Part shown: positions 40,017-46,997 of the stretch, piece by piece
Numbering within the stretch: the stretch's first letter is position 1
How the letters are laid out: each line of letters opens with the position of its first letter
Origin: an uncultured Oscillospiraceae bacterium
GTDB taxonomy: Bacteria > Bacillota > Clostridia > Oscillospirales > Acutalibacteraceae
Length of the DNA: 48,517 bases
Direction of reading: 5' to 3'
Assembly: GCA_902489595.1 (NCBI GenBank)
Contig: CABUAS010000004.1
Coordinates: forward strand, 1 to 48,517
Made by a program: the position numbers and the translations under genes
Notes under the pieces: model-generated
Told to the model about the DNA's origin: nothing
What the model saw: the letters and a program-made list of their open reading frames with translations, nothing else
Databases searched by the model: none

Positions 40017-41147
40017 TTATCTCAATTTTTGATACATCTCAAAAATATCATCTTCTGTCAGCGCAATCGGGTTGCGTGTCATAAGCATAGACATACTTTT
40101 TTCTGTAAGTTCTCTGATTTGTTCATCGGTAGTGCAGCCGATTTCAGACAGTCTTGTGCGCATACCCATCTGCTTTTTCATATCCGAAATTCTGTCTGCC
40201 ATTTCACTTGCAGTTTTAAAGCCGCAGGCATTTGCAAGGGCGGTAATTCTGCCGTCACTGTTTGCATTTTTCTCGTTGAACCTGATGAAATAATCAAGCG
40301 TAAAGGCGCACGCCTCGCCGTGCGGCACGCCGTATATGTTTGTAAGCGGAAATGAGCAGGCGTGTGAGCCTGTTGTCCTTGGGTGCGAAAAGGCAACGCC
40401 CGCAACAATGCTTGCCTCTGCCATTTTTTCTCTTGCCTCAAGGTCGCCGGGGTGTTCATAAGCCTTAATCAGCCAGTCGAAAACAAGCTTTGCACTGTAA
40501 ACCGAGCAGGCTGTGCAAATCGGCTGATTGAGCGTGCTCCAATAGCTTTCAACTGCGTGGGCAAGTACATCGAGTCCTGTTGATGCAGTAATCTGCTTCG
40601 GCACGGTGAGTGTAAGCTCGGGGTCAACAACTGCAATTTTCGGGTACATTGCAGGGTCGTTCATCGGGTTTTTAAGATTTTTTGCGAGGTCTGTCAGAAC
40701 GGAAATATTTGTAATTTCACTTGCCGTTCCGCTCGTTGTTGAAAATGCAATCATCGGGATTGCTTCATCTGCCGAAACTGCCTTGCCGCCGCTGTGGTAA
40801 GATTCAATTTTGTCTGTTCCCTTTGCAATGGCGCATGCCGCTTTACAGCAGTCCATTGGCGAGCCGCCGCCGAGCGCCACGGCAAAATCGGCGCCTGTTT
40901 TTCTGAGCAAATCAACGCAGTCGTTTACGTTGTCGGTAGTCGGGTTCGGGCGGATGTCGCTGAAAACAGCGGTAATTCTGCCGTTTGAATTTTTTACAAA
41001 TTCGCCTGCAATGCCGTTTTTTTCAAAACTTTTTCCGCACACAAGCACGCCGTTTGTGCCTCCGATTTCGTCAATATATTCGGCAATATTTTTGCGCTTT
41101 CCGCTGCCGAAAACTATTTTAACGGGCAAAGAAAATTCCCAGTTCAT
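40017..41147 (-). CDS. Iron-containing alcohol dehydrogenase
   Basis: A 376-residue group III alcohol dehydrogenase. The NAD-binding GGGSPMDCCKA (about residue 80) and the metal ligand region are visible: DVLAHAVESY (Asp and His), SHACS and VPHGEACAF (His). Substrate is unknown; family members include glycerol, butanol and propanediol dehydrogenases. The ATG at 41147 has GGAAG upstream and a good promoter. It is upstream of tarI-tarJ on the same strand, so it may be co-transcribed, but a repeat block now lies between. Confidence 0.88.
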   Translation of the reverse strand: MNWEFSLPVKIVFGSGKRKNIAEYIDEIGGTNGVLVCGKSFEKNGIAGEFVKNSNGRITAVFSDIRPNPTTDNVNDCVDLLRKTGADFAVALGGGSPMDCCKAACAIAKGTDKIESYHSGGKAVSADEAIPMIAFSTTSGTASEITNISVLTDLAKNLKNPMNDPAMYPKIAVVDPELTLTVPKQITASTGLDVLAHAVESYWSTLNQPICTACSVYSAKLVFDWLIKAYEHPGDLEAREKMAEASIVAGVAFSHPRTTGSHACSFPLTNIYGVPHGEACAFTLDYFIRFNEKNANSDGRITALANACGFKTASEMADRISDMKKQMGMRTRLSEIGCTTDEQIRELTEKSMSMLMTRNPIALTEDDIFEMYQKLR

Positions 41148-41169
41148 AGTATCACTTCCAATCTTTTTA

Positions 41170-41198
41170 ATTTTATCATTATTATGGGGTAATGTCAA
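41170..41198 (-). promoter_or_regulatory. Promoter of the alcohol dehydrogenase (possibly adh-tarI-tarJ)
   Basis: On the minus strand: TTGACA (41193-41198), 17-nt spacer, TAAAAT (41170-41175). Confidence 0.65.
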
Positions 41199-41217
41199 AT
41201 TTTATATGGTTTACGGA

Positions 41218-41243
41218 TCAATGGGGGCATCGACCCCTACGGA
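41218..41243 (-). repeat. Degenerate REP
   Basis: GATCAATGGGGGCATCGACCCCTAC: CTAC end kept, stem GGTCGATG with one mismatch in the partner arm (GATCAATG). Confidence 0.6.
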
Positions 41244-41355
41244 GATACAGCAACATCTTTTAATTGTTATTTGTTCAAGATGCACTAATTTTTGCCCGAT
41301 TTTTGTGCAAAATAAATAATTTGCCGAAAAATGGTCTTTTCTTATTAAAAAGGAA

Positions 41356-41384
41356 TTGAATTATGCATTATAATTTGTTATATT
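41356..41384 (+). promoter_or_regulatory. Possible promoter of the GPH symporter gene
   Basis: TTGAAT (41356-41361), 17-nt spacer, TATATT (41379-41384), in AT-rich DNA. Confidence 0.45.
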
Positions 41385-41434
41385 ATATAAGTAAAATTAT
41401 CTGATAATTAAGATTATTTGAAAGCGGTGATTTT

Positions 41435-42949
41435 TTGGCAGAAGAAGATCTTTTAACTAAAGAAATGGAAGAACTTGATAAACTTGCTTATACAAAAAAG
41501 CGTTACCTTGCACCAAAGGAAATTGTTGCTTTTGTGCTTGTAAACTTCGGTCAAAAGAATTTAGACCAGTTTGTAAGCGCATTTAAAGAATTCTTTATGA
41601 TTCAGTTTCTGAAGCTGAACACTACGGCTTATGCCAACATTCAGCTTTTTGCTTCAATTTACGACGCGGTTGACGATACACTTTCAGGTCTTATTATCGA
41701 CCGAACAAGAACACGCTGGGGCAGGGTTCGCCCGTTCCTCGTTTTACCGCTGCCGCTGCTTGCAATCGGCACGGTTATGATGTTCTCGGCGCCGTCAATC
41801 AGTCCGACCGGCAGAGTTGTGTGGACTGCGATTGCCACTGTTCTTTACGGCCTCGGTATGAGCTATTTCAACGCATGGCAGCTGATGACCTACAATATCA
41901 CGCCGAACAATAATGAGCGTGATAATCTTATTACAACGTCAAAGTTTTTTGAGCTGTTCGGCACCTGGGTACCGTCTCTCGTTCCCGTTCTCGTTCAATT
42001 TTTGCCGAAAATCAATTCAAAAATCACAATGAGCGGCGTTTACACCGGCTTTGCATACGCTATGGCGGTTATGGTTTCGGTGTTTGCAATCTTCGGCTTC
42101 TTCAATATGCGTGAGCGTGTTCCGCTTCAGTCTCGTGAAGAGATGAACGAAACCTCTGTTCTTGAATCCATCAAGCAGATTTTCACAAACCGCCCGCTTT
42201 TTGCAATCATTTTCAGTAACTTTTTCAACAGCTTCAAGGCTGTCGGCGGCTCATCCGAGCAGTGGTTCTGGCTTAATAATACAGGCTCCATTGCGAACGC
42301 AACAGTGTGCGGTCTTTTCACCGGTATTCCGAACTACCTTATGGTTCCGCTTGCAGCTAAAATGATTAAAAAATTCGGCGCAAGAGCTACCGCTATTATA
42401 GCAGGTGTGTTCGGCGGTGTGGCTTATACGTTGCTTTTCATTATCGGTTATCACCCGTTCGGTCAGACTTTCAGTGAAAATTATGTTTTAAATCTTATCT
42501 GGGTTATTTTCGGTCTCACAATCTGCGGTCTGCCGAATAAACTTATTCTTGTTGTAGGTCCCGTTCTTAATGCCGAAACCTTTGATTATATGGAATGGAA
42601 GCATGGTTTAAGAAACGAGGCGCTTGTTACTACCGTTCAGGGCTATTTCCAGAAACTTGCAACCTCAATCACAAGTTGGATGTCAGGTATGGTACTTACA
42701 TGGATTCATTATGTTCCGCTTACCGACTCACTCGGAAATGCCGTTCCGCAGTCTGACCCTGCAATTCTTAACGGTATCTGGGCAGTATTTTGTCTTATGC
42801 CTGCGCTTGCAAGAGGACTTTACGGTCTTGCATTCTTCCTTTATCCGATTCACGGCAACCTTAAAAATCAGATGATTGCCGAACTTGCGGATATTCGTGC
42901 AAACAGACTTAAAGAGCAGGAAGAAGCTCAGAAAAACGCAAATAATTGA
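41435..42949 (+). CDS. GPH-family sugar:cation symporter (MelB-like)
   Basis: A 504-residue, 12-helix transporter of the glycoside-pentoside-hexuronide family. The cation/sugar-site motif is clear: SIYDAVDDTLSGLIIDRTRTRWGRVRPFLVL (about 75-105), and a second family motif NAETFDYMEWKHGLRNEA lies near residue 377. Substrate cannot be told; glucosides, xylosides and hexuronides are all within the family. A TTG start, with GGTGA just upstream, gives an N-terminal acidic tail. If the GHMP kinase at 31847 acts on a hexuronate, this could be its importer, though they are 9 kb apart (inference). Confidence 0.88.
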   Translation: MAEEDLLTKEMEELDKLAYTKKRYLAPKEIVAFVLVNFGQKNLDQFVSAFKEFFMIQFLKLNTTAYANIQLFASIYDAVDDTLSGLIIDRTRTRWGRVRPFLVLPLPLLAIGTVMMFSAPSISPTGRVVWTAIATVLYGLGMSYFNAWQLMTYNITPNNNERDNLITTSKFFELFGTWVPSLVPVLVQFLPKINSKITMSGVYTGFAYAMAVMVSVFAIFGFFNMRERVPLQSREEMNETSVLESIKQIFTNRPLFAIIFSNFFNSFKAVGGSSEQWFWLNNTGSIANATVCGLFTGIPNYLMVPLAAKMIKKFGARATAIIAGVFGGVAYTLLFIIGYHPFGQTFSENYVLNLIWVIFGLTICGLPNKLILVVGPVLNAETFDYMEWKHGLRNEALVTTVQGYFQKLATSITSWMSGMVLTWIHYVPLTDSLGNAVPQSDPAILNGIWAVFCLMPALARGLYGLAFFLYPIHGNLKNQMIAELADIRANRLKEQEEAQKNANN

Positions 42950-42964
42950 TTAGATTTATATTGT

Positions 42965-42998
42965 AAAACAGAGGTGATCTTTTGTCACCTCTGTTTTT
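42965..42998 (+). terminator. Rho-independent terminator after the symporter gene
   Basis: 13-bp stem AAAACAGAGGTGA/TCACCTCTGTTTT with a 7-nt loop and T-run. Confidence 0.85.
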
Positions 42999-43058
42999 AT
43001 GTAGAAAAATGCTGTTGTATTGCCGTAGGGCGGGGTTTAATTGTAATATTGTTAATCG

Positions 43059-43087
43059 TTGACCATTATTGATTTTTTTGATATACT
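43059..43087 (+). promoter_or_regulatory. trmB promoter
   Basis: TTGACC (43059-43064), 17-nt spacer, TATACT (43082-43087). The transcription start is near 43094, so codons upstream of 43104 cannot be used. A half REP (GTAGGGCGGGG, 43025-43035) lies just upstream. Confidence 0.6.
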
Positions 43088-43103
43088 GTTAATCGGTGAT
43101 TTT

Positions 43104-43772
43104 ATGAGAATGAGGAAAAAGAAAAATCTTGAAACACGCCTTGCCGACTGCAGCGATATGCTTTTGCCCTGCAGGAATGACGATTTGAATTTTGAAAATG
43201 CTAAGAATGAAATCAAACTTTATAATATATCCGAAATTTTCGGAAATGACAATCCTTTAATACTTGAAATCGGGTGCGGCAAGGGCACCTTTGCCTGCAC
43301 CTTTGCAGCACAGCACCCCGAGTTTAATATAATTGCGGTTGAAAAAACGGCAAATGTTATCGTGACGGCGTGCGAAACGGCGCAGGATATGGGGCTTACC
43401 AATATCCGCTTTATGAATTGTGAGGCAGAATATCTGCCGAGTTATATCAGCGAGCACAGTGTAAATGAAATTTATCTTAATTTCAGTTGCCCGTTTCCGA
43501 AGGCAAAGTACGCAAAGCACCGATTGACGCACGAAAGATTTTTGAATATTTATAAAAATATTCTCACGCCTGACGGTGTTATCTGCCAGAAAACGGATAA
43601 TATGCACTTTTTTGAGTTTTCGATTGAAAGTTTCTCGGCAAGCGGCTTTAAACTCAGTAATGTTTCGCTTGATTTGCATAAAAGCGGCTTTGAGGGCAAT
43701 ATTGTTACCGAATATGAAAAACGCTTTTCGGATATGGGTATGCCGATTTACCGTTTAGAGGCAAGATTGTAA
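43104..43772 (+). CDS. trmB: tRNA (guanine46-N7)-methyltransferase TrmB
   Basis: A 222-residue Rossmann methyltransferase. SAM-binding LILEIGCGKGTFACTFA, then NIIAVEKTANV, and the TrmB-type NEIYLNFSCPFPKAKYAKHRLTHERFL, equivalent to the family's NFPDPWPK...RHRRL. The FS replacing FPD is typical of some Firmicutes members. It methylates G46 in the tRNA variable loop. The start is fixed by the promoter to the ATG at 43104 (a second ATG at 43110 is possible). Confidence 0.9.
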   Translation: MRMRKKKNLETRLADCSDMLLPCRNDDLNFENAKNEIKLYNISEIFGNDNPLILEIGCGKGTFACTFAAQHPEFNIIAVEKTANVIVTACETAQDMGLTNIRFMNCEAEYLPSYISEHSVNEIYLNFSCPFPKAKYAKHRLTHERFLNIYKNILTPDGVICQKTDNMHFFEFSIESFSASGFKLSNVSLDLHKSGFEGNIVTEYEKRFSDMGMPIYRLEARL

Positions 43773-43789
43773 TTGCAATAACATTTCCC

Positions 43790-43814
43790 GTAGGGGCGGA
43801 TACCAGTCGCCCGA
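43790..43814 (+). repeat. Degenerate REP
   Basis: GTAGGGGCGGATACCAGTCGCCCG: GTAG head and a GGGCG/CGCCC outer stem, a shortened member (24 nt). Confidence 0.65.
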
Positions 43815-43848
43815 AAAAACAAGAATTTCAAAATTAATGGAGTACAAT

Positions 43849-44283
43849 ATGAAAATATCCACAAAAGGCAGATATGCCCTGCGCCTTATGGTTGATCTGG
43901 CACTTAACAACAACGGCGAAAATATTTCTCTTAAAGAGATTTCCGCACGTCAGGGTATCAGCGTTAAATATTTAGAGCAGATTATTTCAATGCTCAACCG
44001 TGCCGGCTATGTTAAAAGCGAGCGTGGTTCAAACGGCGGATACAGACTTACAAAAAAGCCCGAGGAATACACAGTCGGTATGATTTTAAGGCTGACGGAA
44101 GGCAGTCTTGCACCGATTGCCTGTGTTGATGAAGACGGTGCAGGATGCGACAGATTTGAACAATGCACAACTTTTTCGGTCTGGAAAAAACTGAATGACG
44201 CCATCAGCGGTGTTGTTGACAATATTACGGTTGCCGACCTTGTGCTTGAGCAGAAGGAGCGGATGACCGATTATATTATCTGA
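43849..44283 (+). CDS. Rrf2 family transcriptional regulator
   Basis: A 144-residue winged-helix regulator. MKISTKGRYALRLMVDLAL opens the family fold, and SVKYLEQIISMLNRAGYVKSERGSNGGYRL is the recognition helix and wing. A cysteine set C-x7-C-x5-C (about residues 91-106) matches the iron-sulfur-cluster position of IscR-type members. It is directly upstream of sulfur-assimilation genes and an inverted-repeat operator, so a role as a cysteine or Fe-S sensor of the CymR/IscR type is likely (inference). The ATG at 43849 is supported by TGGAG six bases upstream. Confidence 0.9.
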   Translation: MKISTKGRYALRLMVDLALNNNGENISLKEISARQGISVKYLEQIISMLNRAGYVKSERGSNGGYRLTKKPEEYTVGMILRLTEGSLAPIACVDEDGAGCDRFEQCTTFSVWKKLNDAISGVVDNITVADLVLEQKERMTDYII

Positions 44284-44300
44284 TAAAATTTAAAAAGCAC

Positions 44301-44329
44301 TTGACAAATGTATTGTCAGGTGCTATTAT
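44301..44329 (+). promoter_or_regulatory. Promoter of the cysteine operon
   Basis: TTGACA (44301-44306), 17-nt spacer, TATTAT (44324-44329). The region 44296-44323 is itself an imperfect palindrome (AGCACTTGACA/TGTCAGGTGCT) that would also act as the rrf2 3' hairpin. Confidence 0.75.
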
Positions 44330-44343
44330 TGTCTCAACAGCAA

Positions 44344-44366
44344 ATTCCTACTATTACAGTAGGAAT
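44344..44366. promoter_or_regulatory. Inverted-repeat operator, probable Rrf2-family site
   Basis: ATTCCTAC-(7 nt)-GTAGGAAT, perfect arms of 8 bp, starting about eight bases after the predicted transcription start. Its placement between the Rrf2 gene and the sulfur genes suggests repression by the neighbouring regulator. Confidence 0.65.
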
Positions 44367-44395
44367 ACAGGAAATTACCGAAAGGCAGTGATTTT

Positions 44396-44458
44396 ATGGC
44401 AAAAAACCGTTCAGTAAAATATATTTACAATTCTTCAAGGCGAATGTGCCGATGTTAA
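44396..44458 (+). CDS. Cysteine-rich leader peptide of the sulfur operon
   Basis: A 20-codon open frame, too short for usual gene calling, beginning ATGGCAAAAAAC and ending RRMCRC followed by TAA. An AAAGG lies upstream. It lies in the mRNA leader between the operator and the sulfhydrylase gene. Two of the last three codons are for cysteine. Such a layout suggests attenuation: ribosomes stalling at Cys codons when Cys-tRNA is scarce would change downstream expression. No clear terminator hairpin is visible after it, so the switch mechanism is unknown. The reading frame is seen; the function is inference. Confidence 0.6.
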   Translation: MAKNRSVKYIYNSSRRMCRC

Positions 44459-44509
44459 AATAACAGTTTAAATCAAAGTTAAAAATTTTAATATCTAAGG
44501 AGAATTATC

Positions 44510-45793
44510 ATGTCAGAATATAAATATCATTTTGAAACCATTCAGCTTCATTCGGGGCAGGAGCAGGCAGACCCTGCTACAGATTCAAGAGCCGTTCCGA
44601 TTTATCAGACAACATCTTACGTTTTTCACAACAGCGATCACGCCCAGGCTCGCTTCAATTTAACTGACGCAGGCAATATTTACGGCAGACTTACCAATTC
44701 AACGCAGGACGTGCTTGAAAAAAGAGTTGCCGATTTAGAGGGCGGCGTCGGCGCACTTGCCGTTGCCTCGGGCGCTGCGGCGCTGGCTTACACCTTTCAG
44801 GCGCTCGCCAAGGCAGGCTCGCACATTGTTGCCGCAAAAACAATTTACGGCGGCACGTATAATTACCTTGCTCACACACTCCCCGAGCACGGCGTTGAAA
44901 CCACCTTTGTTGATCCCGATGATTTGCAGAATTTTGAAAATGCAATTCAGCCGAACACCCGTGCAGTTTTCTTTGAAACACTCGGCAACCCGAATTCTAA
45001 TATAGTAGATATTGAGGCGCTTGCCGAAATTGCGCACCGCCATAATATTCCGCTTGTGGCAGACGCTACGTTTACAACGCCGTATCTTCTTCAGCCGTTT
45101 AAACTTGGTGTTGATATCGTTGTTCACAGCGCCACAAAATTCCTCGGCGGTCACGGCACAACGCTCGGCGGAATTATCGTTGACAGCGGCAATTTTGACT
45201 GGACTGCAAGCGGCAAATTCCCGCAGTTTACAGAGCCGAACGCAAGCTATCACGGCATCAGCTTTGTTGATGCGGCAGGCAGTGCGGCGTTTGTAACGTA
45301 TATCCGTGCAATTCTTCTTCGTGATACGGGCGCGGCAATCTCGCCGTTCAACGCTTTTCTGCTGCTTCAGGGCATCGAAACGCTGTCGCTTCGCCTTGAC
45401 AGGCACGTTGAAAACACCAAAAAGGTGCTCGAATTTCTGCAAAATCACCCCAAGGTTGAAAGCGTAAACCACCCGTCGCTTGACCCTCGCAACAAGGAAT
45501 TGTATAATAAATACTTCCCGAACGGCGCAGGCTCGATTTTCACCTTCAATATCAAGGGCGGCGAAAAAGAGGCAAAGGTGTTTATTGATAATCTCAAGAT
45601 TTTCTCGCTTCTTGCCAATGTTGCAGACGTGAAATCACTTGTAATACACCCGAAAACAACAACTCATTCTCAGCTTTCAGAGAAGGAGTTCAGAGAGCAG
45701 AAGATTTTTGATAACACAATCCGCCTTTCCATCGGCACAGAGCATATCGACGATATTATCTATGACCTCAGTCAGGCGTTTGATAAGATTTGA
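44510..45793 (+). CDS. metY: O-acetylhomoserine sulfhydrylase
   Basis: A 427-residue PLP enzyme of the Cys/Met metabolism family. It makes homocysteine from O-acetylhomoserine and sulfide. It shows FETIQLHSGQEQ at the start, TSYVFHNSDHAQARF, the PLP lysine in VHSATKFLGGHGTTLGG (Lys about 210) and RLSIGTEHIDDI at the end. The length with the extra mid-region separates it from the shorter cystathionine synthases and lyases. AAGGAG lies before the ATG. It follows the Cys-rich leader and precedes cysK, so the pair makes both homocysteine and cysteine from sulfide. Confidence 0.92.
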   Translation: MSEYKYHFETIQLHSGQEQADPATDSRAVPIYQTTSYVFHNSDHAQARFNLTDAGNIYGRLTNSTQDVLEKRVADLEGGVGALAVASGAAALAYTFQALAKAGSHIVAAKTIYGGTYNYLAHTLPEHGVETTFVDPDDLQNFENAIQPNTRAVFFETLGNPNSNIVDIEALAEIAHRHNIPLVADATFTTPYLLQPFKLGVDIVVHSATKFLGGHGTTLGGIIVDSGNFDWTASGKFPQFTEPNASYHGISFVDAAGSAAFVTYIRAILLRDTGAAISPFNAFLLLQGIETLSLRLDRHVENTKKVLEFLQNHPKVESVNHPSLDPRNKELYNKYFPNGAGSIFTFNIKGGEKEAKVFIDNLKIFSLLANVADVKSLVIHPKTTTHSQLSEKEFREQKIFDNTIRLSIGTEHIDDIIYDLSQAFDKI

Positions 45794-45802
45794 TTTTAAG
45801 CC

Positions 45803-45859
45803 TTCCCCTTGAGAGGAAGCCCATATTTAATCGTAGGGGACGGCGTCCTCGACGTCCCG
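45803..45859. repeat. Small palindrome and REP (GGGACG stem)
   Basis: TTCCCCTTGAGAGGAA (45803-45818), and a REP at 45833-45859 with the unique stem GGGACG/CGTCCC. A decayed REP (GTAGGGTCTTCGTGCCCTTT) follows at 45883-45902. Confidence 0.8.
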
Positions 45860-45930
45860 TTAAAATCAGAAAAACCGATGTGGTAGGGTCTTCGTGCCCT
45901 TTTGCAAATATAACCAAAGGAGTCAGAATT

Positions 45931-46857
45931 ATGTCTATTTACACAAACGTAACCGAATTAATCGGCAGAACACCGTTATTGCGCCTTGCAAATCTTGAAA
46001 AGGCAGAAAATGCGCATGCAAATATTATCGCAAAGGTTGAATTTTTCAACCCGGCAGGCTCTGCAAAGGACAGGGTTGCAAACGCTATGATTGCCGAAGC
46101 TGAAAAGTCGGGCGTGCTTAAACCCGGCGCAACCATTATTGAGCCTACCTCAGGCAACACGGGTATCGGTCTTGCAAGCGTCGGCACGGCAAAGGGCTAT
46201 AAAGTTATTCTTACAATGCCCGAAACGATGAGCGTTGAACGCAGAAATCTTGTTAAGGCTTACGGCGCAGAAGTTGTTTTGACGGACGGCACAAAGGGAA
46301 TGACAGGCGCAATCGAAAAGGCAGAAAAACTTAAAAATGAAACAGACGGCGCAGTGATTTTAGGTCAGTTTGTAAATCCTGCAAACCCGAAAGCGCATTA
46401 TGAAACAACGGGCCCCGAAATTTGGCAGGATACAGACGGGGCTGTTGATGTGTTTGTTGCAGGCGTAGGCACGGGCGGAACACTTTCGGGCGTCGGCAAA
46501 TATCTGAAAGAGCAGAACCCGAATGTAAAAATCGTTGCCGTAGAGCCTGAAACCTCACCCGTGCTTTCAAAAGGCACTGCGGGCGCACACAAAATTCAGG
46601 GTATCGGCGCAGGCTTTGTGCCAAAAACGCTTGATACGGATATTTATGATGAAATTATCACCGTGCCGAATGATGCCGCCTTTGAAATCGGCAATAAAAT
46701 TGCAAAAACTGAGGGTATTCTTGTGGGCATCTCAAGCGGTGCGGCAGTATGGGCGGCTCTTCAGCTTGCAAAAAGAGATGAATTTAAGGGCAAAAACATC
46801 GTTGCACTTCTGCCCGACACAGGGGAGAGATATTTGTCAACAGGAATGTTTGAATAA
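45931..46857 (+). CDS. cysK: Cysteine synthase (O-acetylserine sulfhydrylase)
   Basis: A 308-residue PLP enzyme making L-cysteine from O-acetylserine and sulfide. ELIGRTPLLRL at the N terminus, the PLP lysine in FFNPAGSAKDRVA (about residue 46), the SGNTGIGLA asparagine loop, the phosphate-binding GVGTGGTLSG and the C-terminal GISSGAAVWAA are all present. I use the ATG at 45931, eight bases after AAAGGAG; 47 codons upstream run over a REP and are not native. It follows metY in the Rrf2-controlled operon. Confidence 0.96.
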   Translation: MSIYTNVTELIGRTPLLRLANLEKAENAHANIIAKVEFFNPAGSAKDRVANAMIAEAEKSGVLKPGATIIEPTSGNTGIGLASVGTAKGYKVILTMPETMSVERRNLVKAYGAEVVLTDGTKGMTGAIEKAEKLKNETDGAVILGQFVNPANPKAHYETTGPEIWQDTDGAVDVFVAGVGTGGTLSGVGKYLKEQNPNVKIVAVEPETSPVLSKGTAGAHKIQGIGAGFVPKTLDTDIYDEIITVPNDAAFEIGNKIAKTEGILVGISSGAAVWAALQLAKRDEFKGKNIVALLPDTGERYLSTGMFE

Positions 46858-46866
46858 ATCAGTTAA

Positions 46867-46954
46867 CGGGTCGTCGAGGGTGCGGGTGTCCGGTGGACAC
46901 CTCTGCGAAGCAGAAGCACCGACCGAGCCGATAGGTGAGACCGCCGACCCCTAC
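46867..46954 (-). repeat. Long composite REP (GGGTCG outer stem)
   Basis: CGGGTCGTCGAGGG at the left and CCGCCGACCCCTAC at the right around the module of about 60 nt, ten bases after cysK. Confidence 0.85.
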
Positions 46955-46959
46955 GAAAA

Positions 46960-46997
46960 AACACCCGATACCGCTGTGGCATCGGGTGTTGATTTTT
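46960..46997. terminator. Bidirectional rho-independent terminator
   Basis: AACACCCGAT/ATCGGGTGTT stem, 11-nt loop, A-run on the left and T-run on the right, between convergent cysK and the DUF975 gene. Confidence 0.85.

Noticed and set aside
44459..44509. SAM riboswitch or T-box upstream of metY
   Set aside because: The leader lacks the long conserved S-box or T-box structure; only the short peptide frame and operator are seen.
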